From: Coprenecus sp964640305
Lineage (GTDB): Bacteria > Bacteroidota > Bacteroidia > Bacteroidales > UBA932
Reading direction: 5' to 3'
NCBI GenBank assembly: GCA_964640305.1
Contig: CAZXFF010000030.1
Location: 1-23,491 of the forward strand
DNA: 23,491 nt
The notes under the pieces: generated by a model
Seen by the model: the letters and a program-made list of their open reading frames with translations, nothing else
Database searches by the model: none
What the model was told of the DNA's origin: nothing
Program-made: the position numbers and the translations under genes
In this document: in pieces, positions 23,397 through 23,491 of the stretch
Layout of the letters: each line of letters opens with the position of its first letter
Numbering within the stretch: the first letter of the stretch is position 1

Positions 23397-23491
23397 ACTA
23401 ATAAAATGTTTTAATTTGTTGCTTCTGTCTATCGCCATAGCGGTGACATTCTCATGCACGGATAAAAGCAAGGCCGTCAAGTCGTTTGACG
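23386..23491 (+). CDS. Start of a lipoprotein gene, cut by the window edge
   Basis: An open frame runs from the ATG at 23386 to the right edge without a stop (35 complete codons). It encodes a hydrophobic signal with lipobox VTFSC, giving Cys24, then TDKSKAVKSFD. The ATG lies inside the end of the NVEALA-like gene and overlaps it by 11 bases, a typical translational coupling. In Bacteroidales the gene after NVEALA proteins is often a six-bladed beta-propeller lipoprotein (BF3886 type), so that is the likely product, but no propeller sequence is visible yet. It is partial at the 3' end. Confidence 0.7.
   Translation, partial: MRIELIKCFNLLLLSIAIAVTFSCTDKSKAVKSFD

Overview
The window looks like chromosomal DNA of a gut-type Bacteroidota, most likely order Bacteroidales. 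Several intergenic regions carry the phylum's promoter -7 element TAnnTTTG, and strong Shine-Dalgarno sites are rare. Typical families are present: an Lnb/DUF4105 protein, an OstA-like exported protein, DUF3244-like and NVEALA-like small exported proteins, and a TPR membrane regulator. I do not name a genus. I found no tRNA, rRNA, CRISPR array or insertion sequence, and no gene-free stretch longer than about 200 bases.

Left part (1-5842). A coiled-coil lipoprotein and a predicted outer-membrane beta-barrel form a pair ending in a perfect hairpin terminator. A YgjP-type zinc metallopeptidase lies opposite, diverging from rpsO (S15), which is followed by pnp (PNPase). A strong hairpin closes pnp.

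Middle (5843-9430). A leftward three-gene operon encodes an Lnb/DUF4105 membrane protein, a YhcH-family protein and a TIGR01212/YhcC radical SAM protein. It diverges from a secreted SH3b-NlpC/P60 peptidase; both sides have a recognisable -7 box.

Envelope operon (9495-15503). A conserved-looking 92-residue protein of unknown role, guaB, a degenerate SurA-like lipoprotein, a SurA-like periplasmic chaperone with two parvulin domains, and an OstA/LptA-like exported protein. The last three genes overlap or nearly touch, which suggests one transcript joining GMP synthesis to outer-membrane biogenesis genes.

Histidine catabolism (15570-20667). hutH, hutI, an MBL-fold hydrolase and a fused ftcD are packed tightly. 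Together they would convert histidine to urocanate, and imidazolonepropionate to glutamate plus C1-tetrahydrofolate. Urocanase (hutU), needed between them, is not in the window. An 11-bp inverted repeat covers the hutH -7 box on one side and its start codon on the other.

Right end (20782-23491). A membrane-spanning TPR protein with a C-terminal HTH-like region, then an AT-rich, repeat-studded intergenic region, then a DUF3244-like exported protein, a cysteine-rich NVEALA-like exported peptide, and the start of a lipoprotein overlapping it. Base composition changes sharply inside the TPR gene. This is the least understood part of the window and the best candidate for an uncharacterised system, possibly a regulated exported-peptide module.
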